In this document: in pieces, positions 17,498-25,121 of the stretch
How the letters are laid out: each line of letters starts with the position of its first letter
How positions within the stretch are numbered: the first letter of the stretch is position 1
NCBI GenBank assembly: GCA_024637055.1
Contig: JAGXFZ010000029.1
Location: 1-43,642, forward strand
Origin: Gracilibacter sp.
GTDB lineage: Bacteria; Bacillota; Desulfitobacteriia; Desulfitobacteriales; Syntrophobotulaceae
DNA length: 43,642 nucleotides
Reading direction: 5' to 3'
Position numbers and translations under genes: made by a program
Notes under the pieces: model-generated
The model's input: the letters and a program-made list of their open reading frames with translations, nothing else
What the model was told of the DNA's origin: nothing
The model's database searches: none

Positions 17498-18370
17498 CTA
17501 TTTTCCCACCTTTCCGTAACGGGTGTTAACCTGCTGTTGTAAATCTTCTATTTCTTGGGCAGTTATTTTACTGAAGCGTTTTTGTGGTGTCAAGTATTCT
17601 TTGACAGGGATGAGCTTGGGCTCATAGTTGCGTGTTCTTACTCCGTCTTCAACTTCGAAAAGCTCCCATAAACCACTCTCTACAGCTTTACGAGCAAATT
17701 CTACGGTTTGATCGGAAGGTATGCCCCATCCTTTAAAACATGGTGCCAATACATGAATATAGGAAAACCCTTTTCTAGAGGATGCTTTTTTAAATTTAGC
17801 CATCAGATCAGCCGGGTAAGCGATAGAGGCACAAGCAACATAGCCAATATCATGGGCTTCCATAATTTTAAGCATATTTTTCTTATTGGTTTTCTTACCA
17901 TTTACGGTGCAGTTAGTCGTTAAAGCTGAATATGGTGTCTGGCTACTTGTCTGCCCACCTGTGTTCATGTACATCTCATTGTCATAACAGACATGGAAGA
18001 GGTCTTCATTACGTTCAGCAGCCCCAGTTAGAGATTGAAAGCCTATATCTGCACTTCCAGCATCTCCTCCCCAGGAGACCACGTTAACATCTTTTATCCC
18101 TTGCGCTTCTAAGGCAGCTCTTATCCCTGAGGAAATAGCTGGAGCACATTCAAAAAGTGTGTGGTAGAAAGGAATCTTCCAGGTAGTATGGCGGTTGTTG
18201 CCCCCAAGGGTAGCCATACAGGATGCCGGTATGGTGATAATCGTTCTTTCACCCAGAACCTTCATGGCTTGCCTACCAGCTATTGCTCCTCCACAGCCTT
18301 TACATCCAACGTTACCCTGCCCGAACAGTTCTTCTTTTGGTAGTTGGTCTAAGTTTATTTTGACATTCAC
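17498..18370 (-). CDS. porB: 2-oxoacid:ferredoxin oxidoreductase, beta (thiamine-PP) subunit
   Basis: Binds thiamine diphosphate and a 4Fe-4S cluster for CoA-dependent oxidative decarboxylation of a 2-oxoacid. It has 290 residues. The N-terminal GCKGCGGAIAGRQA gives two cluster cysteines, ITIPASCMATLGG another, and a late Cys lies in HVLAPCFKGWG. The TPP/Mg motif is SWGGDAGSADIGFQSLTG followed by NEMYMNTGGQTSSQTP. Length and layout match PorB. The start is a GTG at 18370 with GGGGGG six bases upstream. It lies between porA (13-base gap) and porG (one-base gap). Confidence 0.93.
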   Translation of the reverse strand: MNVKINLDQLPKEELFGQGNVGCKGCGGAIAGRQAMKVLGERTIITIPASCMATLGGNNRHTTWKIPFYHTLFECAPAISSGIRAALEAQGIKDVNVVSWGGDAGSADIGFQSLTGAAERNEDLFHVCYDNEMYMNTGGQTSSQTPYSALTTNCTVNGKKTNKKNMLKIMEAHDIGYVACASIAYPADLMAKFKKASSRKGFSYIHVLAPCFKGWGIPSDQTVEFARKAVESGLWELFEVEDGVRTRNYEPKLIPVKEYLTPQKRFSKITAQEIEDLQQQVNTRYGKVGK

Positions 18371-18383
18371 TTCTATCCCCCCT

Positions 18384-19529
18384 TTACATTCCTATCCAAA
18401 GTGTACTATTTCTTTGTTCACTTGATTCGGTGCTTTCTACAGCTTGTTTGATTTGTTCTATGCCACTTTTTGCTCCACCTAAGCCGATTATGAAACCATT
18501 GATAACCATATCTGAGTTTCCGTAGAAGGCAGCTTTGATGTCTGTCGCTAAGGCTCCGCCCACTCCGAAAACTATGTTCTTATCTAATACTGTGATGAAT
18601 TTTGCATTTTTGAGTACTGCATATAGTTCTTGGCCCGGAAACGGTCTCCAGGTCTTAAGTTTGACTAAACCTATCTTTTTACCTTGTTGACGCTGGGCAT
18701 CGACAAATTGTCGAACAGTGCTGACTATAGAGCCCATGGCTACGATAACATGCTCCGCGTCTTCCATCTTATAAGTTTCCAAGTTGCCGATACTATCTCT
18801 ACCGAATTCTGTATTATAGGCTTGTGTTACTTCAGGTATAAATGTCAGTGCCTTTTCCATCGCTTCATTCTGACGATACTTATAGTCCATATAAAAATCC
18901 GGGCTAGTTACGGTATTAACGCCTTGAGGATTTTTCACATCCAAAGCTGCCATTCTCTTTAGAGGAAGGAACTTTGTTACTTTATCAGCAGCAGGAATTT
19001 CTACTTCTTCTGAAGTATGGGATTGGATATATCCTTCGTAGTTAACCATTACCGGAGTTCTTAGTTCTTCTGCAATCCTGAATGCTTGGATAGTGCTGTC
19101 CAGTACTTCCTGATTATTCTCACAAAACAGTTGAATCCAACCACTTGCTCCCTGGGATACGGCATCTCCTTGCTCAGGGAAACGGCTGTGCGGTGCTGAG
19201 ATTGCCCTGTTAGCTACTGCCATAACGATAGGCTGTCTTAATCCAGCAGCATGGTAAACCACTTCTGTCATTAGTAATAGACCTTGGGAGTTGGTTACTG
19301 TATAGCTACGGGCACCAGCCAGTGAGGCTCCCAATACCGCTGCTAAAGCACTATGGTCAGATTCAGCTCGGATGAATCCACAATTTAATTCTCCGTCATC
19401 TATATATTTACTCAACCTTTCCATAGCTGGAAAAGCTGGAGTAATCGGATAATAGGACAGGACTTCTATGTTAGCTAGTTTAGCTCCGAGTGCTGCAGCT
19501 TCACTTCCTGTCATCAATACTTTGCTCAT
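18384..19529 (-). CDS. porA: 2-oxoacid:ferredoxin oxidoreductase, alpha subunit
   Basis: Alpha subunit carrying the pyrimidine-binding and transketolase-C-like domains. The 381 residues begin MSKVLMTGSEAAALGAKLA, followed by the conserved YYPITPAFPAMERL, GFIRAESDHSALAAVLGASLAGARSYTVTNSQGL and RAISAPHSRFPEQGDAV. The C-terminal part has IVAMGSIVSTVRQFVD and a KLKTWRPFPGQEL segment. The ribosome site GGAGG lies inside the end of porD, and the ATG overlaps the porD stop by four bases, so the two are coupled. Members of this group act on pyruvate or on other 2-oxoacids, and the sequence does not settle which. Confidence 0.93.
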   Translation of the reverse strand: MSKVLMTGSEAAALGAKLANIEVLSYYPITPAFPAMERLSKYIDDGELNCGFIRAESDHSALAAVLGASLAGARSYTVTNSQGLLLMTEVVYHAAGLRQPIVMAVANRAISAPHSRFPEQGDAVSQGASGWIQLFCENNQEVLDSTIQAFRIAEELRTPVMVNYEGYIQSHTSEEVEIPAADKVTKFLPLKRMAALDVKNPQGVNTVTSPDFYMDYKYRQNEAMEKALTFIPEVTQAYNTEFGRDSIGNLETYKMEDAEHVIVAMGSIVSTVRQFVDAQRQQGKKIGLVKLKTWRPFPGQELYAVLKNAKFITVLDKNIVFGVGGALATDIKAAFYGNSDMVINGFIIGLGGAKSGIEQIKQAVESTESSEQRNSTLWIGM

Positions 19530-19822
19530 TTATTTCCCTCCTTTACCCCAAATACTCCTGAAACTCCTGTGTATTCGGGTACCATTACTATTCCATCGCT
19601 TTCCACGGCACAGATTCCACACCCTTTGCAGATATGCAAATCAATTGTTACTGTTTCCTTCTCGATGGAAATGGCTCCATCGGGACAAAACAGGACTACC
19701 TCTCTATTAACCTTTTGGGATTCTCTAACTTCCGGGCGATACTCTCTCCAAGAAGCGGCTGCAGATGTCTCTACTGAGCTACCTGGAACTGCTGTTGGAA
19801 CAATCGGTAATTCTTTTGCCAT
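19526..19822 (-). CDS. porD: 2-oxoacid:ferredoxin oxidoreductase, delta (ferredoxin) subunit with one cluster
   Basis: Ferredoxin-like subunit that takes electrons from the catalytic subunits. The 98 residues hold only four cysteines: C46 (LFCPDGAIS) and C65, C68, C71 (HICKGCGICAVE). A normal PorD has eight, binding two 4Fe-4S clusters. The four kept here are the set that ligates one cluster in the two-cluster fold, because the last Cys of the first motif belongs with the first three of the second. The start is moved from 19864 to ATG 19822 (MAKELPIV): AGGAGGTG lies eight bases upstream, and the sigma54 promoter lies inside the extended track ORF. It is the first gene of the island. Confidence 0.9.
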   Translation of the reverse strand: MAKELPIVPTAVPGSSVETSAAASWREYRPEVRESQKVNREVVLFCPDGAISIEKETVTIDLHICKGCGICAVESDGIVMVPEYTGVSGVFGVKEGNK

Positions 19823-19852
19823 TTTAACTTCACCTCCTCTACCTAATGATAA

Positions 19853-19870
19853 TGCAATTTTCATGCCAAC
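19853..19870 (-). promoter_or_regulatory. Sigma54 (-24/-12) promoter of the por operon
   Basis: On the minus strand TTGGCATGAAAATTGCA. Compared with the RpoN consensus TTGGCACG-N4-TTGCW only one base (T for C) differs, and GG and GC are ten bases apart as required. The expected start is near 19842, giving a leader of about 20 bases that still contains the porD ribosome site. Confidence 0.85.
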
Positions 19871-20002
19871 ATTGTGAAAATTGTCAATTTGATATAATAG
19901 TGCAAATTGTTTTATTATCTAATGTTCGTAAACACTATAGATTGGTGACTATTCGTGTAAAATAGTAATTAGTTCAGCATTTTATGTACTTCAATCTTTC
20001 TA

Positions 20003-20080
20003 GTTTCATTAAGTCAAGTGTTTCATATATTGAACACTAGTGTTTCATTACATATTCCGTTTCATAATTTTAGCGAAACG
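20003..20080 (-). promoter_or_regulatory. Candidate upstream activating sequence: four GTTTCAT elements
   Basis: GTTTCAT begins at 20003, 20020, 20042 and 20059 (plus-strand reading), that is, two pairs with 17-base offset inside each pair and 39 bases between pairs. Further half-sites follow (GAACAC at 20032, GAAACG at 20075), giving CGTTTC-N11-GAAACG. The cluster is about 150-225 bases upstream of the -12 box, the usual distance for a sigma54 activator, and directly downstream of the activator gene. Confidence 0.7.
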
Positions 20081-20099
20081 CATCTATGCCCTTTAATTC

Positions 20100-20145
20100 T
20101 AAAAAATAAAGCCCTACTCACAAAATTTTTGAAAGCATAAGGGCT
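20100..20145 (-). terminator. Rho-independent terminator after the sigma54 activator gene
   Basis: AGCCCT/AGGGCT arms at 20110-20115 and 20140-20145, with a long loop that can pair further, followed on the minus strand by TTATTTTTT. It isolates the activator transcript from the por promoter. Confidence 0.7.
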
Positions 20146-20168
20146 CTAAGAGATAAAACGTTCAGTTG

Positions 20169-22106
20169 TTAATCTTGTAATTTCCTCCAGAGGGTTGTCC
20201 TGCTAATACCTAAGCGCCTAGCTGCTTCAGCCTTATTACTCCCACAGTCCAGCAAAACTTTTTGTATAACATGTTTCTCTAGAGAACTGATACGTTTATC
20301 AAGAATACCGGTATCAGAATCAGATTCAGAATCTGTATCTGTTCTTACCTTTAACGGTGATTCCGAAGTCATATTAAATTGTAGTACGTCTTCTTCTTCT
20401 TCAAGAAGCAATGCATTAGAGACATCCTGAAAGTCAATCTCATTTTTCCACGGCCTCATCCCAAGCCTCTCCATTGCATTACGTAATTCTCTTATATTTC
20501 CTGGCCAACTATAGTTTAAGAGTATCTTCTCTGCTTCAGGAGTAAATTCTCCTATGGTTTTTCCTCTTCGAGAACAAAATTCACCTAGAAATCCGTAAGC
20601 AATGGTTATTATGTCTCTACCCCTGTCTTTAAGTGGGGGAATCCTTAAAGACAAGACATTAAGTCTGTAATATAAATCTTCACGAAATTCCTGGTTTCCC
20701 ACCATCTTCTTTAAGTCACGGTGAGTGGCAGCGATTAAACGGACATTGACAGGAACAATACTGCTGTCTCCCAGACGCATTACCTCTCCCTGTTCTATAA
20801 CTCTCAAAAGTCTGGCTTGGAGCATGGGAGACATTTCCCCTACCTCATCTAAAAATAGGGTGCCTCCGTGAGCCATCTCAAACATTCCTGCTTTTCCACT
20901 TTTACGCGCTCCAGTGAAAGCACCTTCTACATAACCAAATAATTCGCTTTCCAGAAGGCTTTCTGGCAAGGCGGCACAGTTTATTGCTACAAAAGGTTCA
21001 TTTCTTCTTTTGCTTGTATTATGCAGAGCATGAGCAAACATCTCTTTCCCCGAGCCGGTCTGGCCATAGATAAGAATGGTGGAGTCTACACCAGCATACT
21101 CCTTCGCTAGATCAACAGCTTTTAAGAGAGAATCACTTTTCCCGACGATATCCAAAAACTGATATTTGGCAACTAAACCTCTCTCCGATAGTTGTCTTCG
21201 TACTTTACTTTCCAGTTTTTGAAGTCTATCTATCTCATGGAAAGTTGAGACAACTCCTTCGACACGGTTATCTACCATAATGGGTACTCGATTCGCTACT
21301 ACTTTAGAGTTGCCAATCTCTAAGATTTCTCCAATCTCAGGTTGTCCTGTTTTGAGAAGCATATGGCAGTGTGCTTTAGGAATCACCTCAGTGATAAAAC
21401 GTCCGATAGCATTTTCTGCTTTCCAGCCTGATAGTTGTTCAGCAACACGGTTAAAGGCTGTTATCTTTCCCGCTTCATCCAAGGCAATGATTCCATCATA
21501 AGTGAAATTAAGAATAGCTTTTAGTTGCTCTGCTTTCTTTTTTTCTTGTTTGCGTACTGTGTTAACTCTTCGGGCTTCAGAAATTGATCTGCGCACAGCG
21601 TCATATCCCGAGGTAATAACTACAGATTCCAAACCTTGCTGTCTGGCTTCATCAGCCATAGCTACTTTACCTATGACTACTTCCACCCCATGACCCTTTA
21701 GATGTTCGATCCCTTTGTTGATATCATCTAATTCGTTACTGCAGATATAAGTAATTATTTTATCTTCAACTATTTCCTCGAAAGTTTTTACGCCGAAAAT
21801 AACATCCTCAACATCTACAATCCCTACCCTACCTCCAATCTTTTTGGCCTGGTAGTATGCTCGGGCAATATCATAACCTCCTATGGATACATCCACGACA
21901 GGGATTTCTATTCCTGAACTCCTAATCTTGGAGGTGGTGACTCCACGAGTTATAATGACCTGGTATCCTTCCTTTTCAGCGCTCGAAGCTTTTATAACAG
22001 CTTCATCCATCCTGGCACTAACTATAGTAACATCATCGGCTTCACATACTTCACGAGCGAATTGAGCTAATTCCGGGTAAGTTGCTAGGAATAAGATATC
22101 AGACAT
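20169..22106 (-). CDS. Sigma54-dependent activator with PrpR-type N-terminal sensor
   Basis: Enhancer-binding protein that opens RpoN promoters on sensing a small molecule. The 645 residues contain a PrpR_N-like sensor domain (about 1-180; ILFLATYPELAQFAREV, VDVSIGGYDIARAY), a PAS domain (about 200-300; LDEAGKITAFNRVAEQLSG), an AAA+ domain (about 325-560) with Walker A GQTGSGKE, the sigma54-contact loop GAFTGA, and GGTLFLDEVGEM, then a Fis-type helix-turn-helix at the end (KAEAARRLGISRTTLWRKL). Start: ATG 22106 (MSDILFL) with GGAGG eight bases upstream. It is 15 bases after trkH, so it may be co-transcribed with trk. It probably controls the por operon through the adjacent GTTTCAT cluster. 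Confidence 0.92.
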   Translation of the reverse strand: MSDILFLATYPELAQFAREVCEADDVTIVSARMDEAVIKASSAEKEGYQVIITRGVTTSKIRSSGIEIPVVDVSIGGYDIARAYYQAKKIGGRVGIVDVEDVIFGVKTFEEIVEDKIITYICSNELDDINKGIEHLKGHGVEVVIGKVAMADEARQQGLESVVITSGYDAVRRSISEARRVNTVRKQEKKKAEQLKAILNFTYDGIIALDEAGKITAFNRVAEQLSGWKAENAIGRFITEVIPKAHCHMLLKTGQPEIGEILEIGNSKVVANRVPIMVDNRVEGVVSTFHEIDRLQKLESKVRRQLSERGLVAKYQFLDIVGKSDSLLKAVDLAKEYAGVDSTILIYGQTGSGKEMFAHALHNTSKRRNEPFVAINCAALPESLLESELFGYVEGAFTGARKSGKAGMFEMAHGGTLFLDEVGEMSPMLQARLLRVIEQGEVMRLGDSSIVPVNVRLIAATHRDLKKMVGNQEFREDLYYRLNVLSLRIPPLKDRGRDIITIAYGFLGEFCSRRGKTIGEFTPEAEKILLNYSWPGNIRELRNAMERLGMRPWKNEIDFQDVSNALLLEEEEDVLQFNMTSESPLKVRTDTDSESDSDTGILDKRISSLEKHVIQKVLLDCGSNKAEAARRLGISRTTLWRKLQD

Positions 22107-22121
22107 ATGTTCAACCTCCAA

Positions 22122-23576
22122 TTACCAGTTTCTCTTTGCGGTCCAAAATTGAGGAATGAAAAGAATGAGAATAGTGTATAGCTCAAGGCGTCCCAGCAGC
22201 ATTAGCCAGCTTAAAACAAACTTTCCAAGATTCGAGATCTCAGCATAAGTTGAGAGGGGGCCTGCAGTTCCAAAGGCAGGACCAACATTACCCAAACAAG
22301 CTATAGTAGCACCCATCGCTTCGAAAGGTTCAAGCCCTGTGGCTGCGAGAAGAATAGAACCAAATACAAATATAAAAATGTAAAGGAAAAAGAACCTAGC
22401 AACCCTTTGCAAGACAAAAGGTTCTATCACTTTTTCTTGAACTTCGATATTGATTACTAACCGGGGATGAATCGCTTGTTTGATGTTTGCCCATCCCATC
22501 TTCACCAGTAGAATCAGTCTAGCAACCTTCAAACCTCCCGTAGTGGAAGCTGCACACCCTCCACTAAACATTAAAAAGAAGATTATCATCTTACCTAGGT
22601 TAGGCCATATATCATAATCAGCAATAACAAAGCCTGTTGTGGTTATGATAGCTGTAACCTGGAATAAAGCATGTCGTAAAGCAAGTGTTAATTGATATTC
22701 TTGTTGTAGAACAAGGGTTCCAGCCACCACAAGTATAGACGAGAAGATGATAAAAAGATATACCTTCAGTTCAGTATTACGCAGGACATTGATAGTTCCT
22801 TTACGCCAAAAATTAATGTAAAGAGTAAAGTTGACTCCTGAGATTATCATGAAAGTAACCATGATAAGTTCTATTGTAAAGCTATCGAAATAGGCAACAC
22901 TCGTATCCTTAGTAGAAAAACCTCCAGTTGCCATATTTGAAAACGCATGGTTCACCGCATCGAACGGGGTCATCCCCGCAATTATGAGAAGTATTATTTC
23001 TATTATTGTGAGGCCTACATAGATACCCCAGAGAGTAAGTGCTGTATCACGTATCCTTGGCATTACTTTCTCGTTAGTGGGTCCAGGCACCTCGGCTTTG
23101 AATAGATGGACTGCACCAATTCCAATGTTCGGAAGCAAAACAATGAACAAAACAATGATACCCATGCCACCAAGCCAATGCGTCATACTCCGCCAGAACA
23201 GTATACTCCTTGGCAGACTCTCAATATCAGTTAACACAGTTGCTCCCGTGGCTGTCAATCCCGAAGTAATCTCAAATAAAGCATCTATGTAATTGGGAAC
23301 TACGCCGGATATAAATAAAGGTAAAGATCCTAAGATTACAGTCACTATCCAAGAGGTAGCGACGACTGTCAAGCTTTCTCGAACCCCCATCCGCCCCTCG
23401 CTTCCGCCTACAAAATGTAGGAACAACCCGGATAAGATAGAGAATAGCCCCACTATAATAAAGGAGCTAGTCGTCACTTCTTGATAATAGAAAGCCATCA
23501 CAGCTGGCGCCATCATTACTGCACCGTAAGCTATTAATAATCTACCTAGGATAATTCTAAAAATTCTGCTGGTCAT
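22122..23576 (-). CDS. trkH: Potassium uptake protein TrkH/KtrB family
   Basis: Membrane pore subunit of the Trk/Ktr K+ uptake system. It has 484 residues with four M1-P-M2 repeats. Filter-like segments are visible in each repeat: TSGLTATGATVL, NMATGGFSTKD, FSGGCAASTTGGLK and CLGNVGPAFGTAGP. The basic loop after the third repeat and the C-terminal FIPQFW are typical of TrkH. The partner TrkA gene lies directly upstream, 59 bases away. The next gene downstream is the sigma54 activator at a 15-base gap. Confidence 0.94.
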   Translation of the reverse strand: MTSRIFRIILGRLLIAYGAVMMAPAVMAFYYQEVTTSSFIIVGLFSILSGLFLHFVGGSEGRMGVRESLTVVATSWIVTVILGSLPLFISGVVPNYIDALFEITSGLTATGATVLTDIESLPRSILFWRSMTHWLGGMGIIVLFIVLLPNIGIGAVHLFKAEVPGPTNEKVMPRIRDTALTLWGIYVGLTIIEIILLIIAGMTPFDAVNHAFSNMATGGFSTKDTSVAYFDSFTIELIMVTFMIISGVNFTLYINFWRKGTINVLRNTELKVYLFIIFSSILVVAGTLVLQQEYQLTLALRHALFQVTAIITTTGFVIADYDIWPNLGKMIIFFLMFSGGCAASTTGGLKVARLILLVKMGWANIKQAIHPRLVINIEVQEKVIEPFVLQRVARFFFLYIFIFVFGSILLAATGLEPFEAMGATIACLGNVGPAFGTAGPLSTYAEISNLGKFVLSWLMLLGRLELYTILILFIPQFWTAKRNW

Positions 23577-23635
23577 CAGTGTTCTCTACTTCCCTAAGAC
23601 TTACATTACTAATAATTACCAAGTTATACATAAGC

Positions 23636-24967
23636 TTAAAAGAATTTTTCAACTTTAGTTACAATTTCCGGAAGGGCGAAAACTACTATCCTATCCCCGT
23701 CTTGCAGAATCGTTTCTCCGTTCGGCACAAAGACGTGATCATTGTGTACTACAGCTCCTACTAGACAGCTCCGAGGTAAATTGGCGTTCTTCAGTTTTTT
23801 ACCAATAATTTTAGATTTAGGCGAAACAATCAATTCTATGGCTTGGGCCTTATCGCCTTCTAATAAGGAAACTGCAACGAATTTTTCCCTTTTGACATAG
23901 CTGAGGATAACGCTTGCGGTTATTGTCCTAGGAGATAGTACGACATCTACTCCTACTTTTTCCATTAGAGGAATATACTCTGTTTTCCCTACCCTGACGA
24001 TAGTCTTCTGAGCCCCAATTTCTTTAGCCAACAGCGCGAGTAGTAAATTAAGTTTATCATCATCAGTTAGACAAATAACCGCGTCTGCTTCCCCGACTCC
24101 TTCTTCCAGCAAGAAATCCATATCAGTACCTTCTCCACAGTATACAGTACCTTTTTTTAATGATTTTGCTACCAGATGACAACGCTCCGAATCCTTATCG
24201 ATAACTTTAACTGACATGCCCTGCTGTTCCAAGATGGTTGCCAGGTTCCTCCCTACTCTCCCCGCCCCAATAATAACAGCTCTCTTCACAGGAGTAAGTG
24301 TATCCCTAAATCTATTGGATATTTCTTTGATATCTTCTGGAGTTCCGACGAAAAAGGCATTATCATATGGTTTTAATTGATCATATCCATGAGGAATTAT
24401 CATTTTCCCCAGTCTGAGGATACCGCCAATTAATACATTAACCCCGAAATCAAGTTCGGTGATAGGCTTATCTACAATACTCGAATCAGGACGAATGCGT
24501 ACTTCAAGAAGTCTGATTCTCCCATCAGCAAAATCCTCGACATCCATGGCTGCAGGGATATTAAGGATTTTACTTATTTCCACTGCGGTCACATATTCAG
24601 GATTAATTGTTATATCTATACCCATGGACGCATGAAACTTAGCTTCTTCCTTACCGATATAATCAATGTTACGAACACGAGCCATGGTCTGACGAATACC
24701 AACCTGTTTAGCCACCATACAAACCACCATATTGACTTCATCACTGTCCGTGACAGCAATCATTAGGTCGGCCTTTTTCACATCAGGGTTGGTCAAAACT
24801 TTGGGACTCGCCCCATTTCCTTCAATCGTCATGACATCGAGGTTGTTTTGTATAATCTCCCGACGTGTTTCGTCCTCTTCAATGACTATCACATCGTGAT
24901 CTTCTTCAACCAAATATTTGGCTACACTGAAACCGACCTTCCCTGCACCAACAATAACTACACGCAT
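23636..24967 (-). CDS. trkA: Trk system K+ transport regulator TrkA
   Basis: Cytoplasmic NAD-binding regulator of TrkH. The 443 residues form two RCK_N-RCK_C units: VIVGAGKVGFSVAKYL at residue 4 and VIIGAGRVGRNLATIL at about 228, each a Rossmann GxGxxG motif followed by an acidic end of strand two (VIEEDE, VIDKDSE). The C-terminal TrkA_C parts contain SSIVDKPITELD and SKIIGKKLKNANLP. The duplicated form is the normal TrkA length. The start has GAGG upstream. It precedes trkH. The 154-base gap before it shows no element I recognise. Confidence 0.94.
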   Translation of the reverse strand: MRVVIVGAGKVGFSVAKYLVEEDHDVIVIEEDETRREIIQNNLDVMTIEGNGASPKVLTNPDVKKADLMIAVTDSDEVNMVVCMVAKQVGIRQTMARVRNIDYIGKEEAKFHASMGIDITINPEYVTAVEISKILNIPAAMDVEDFADGRIRLLEVRIRPDSSIVDKPITELDFGVNVLIGGILRLGKMIIPHGYDQLKPYDNAFFVGTPEDIKEISNRFRDTLTPVKRAVIIGAGRVGRNLATILEQQGMSVKVIDKDSERCHLVAKSLKKGTVYCGEGTDMDFLLEEGVGEADAVICLTDDDKLNLLLALLAKEIGAQKTIVRVGKTEYIPLMEKVGVDVVLSPRTITASVILSYVKREKFVAVSLLEGDKAQAIELIVSPKSKIIGKKLKNANLPRSCLVGAVVHNDHVFVPNGETILQDGDRIVVFALPEIVTKVEKFF

Positions 24968-25121
24968 CTTAGTCCCTCACAATATTAACATTATTCTTGA
25001 TATTATCTCTTAGGATTAACTTATCATGCTCGATTTAATTCCGTATTTAACGGGTTATAGACAAAACAATATACCAACTACACATTTTTTTCAATCCATT
25101 TTTATTTATTGCTTAAATCTT

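Noticed and set aside
24968-25121. c-di-AMP or other riboswitch before trkA
   Set aside because: The gap is AT-rich and I could not find a conserved core or a terminator stem to support it.
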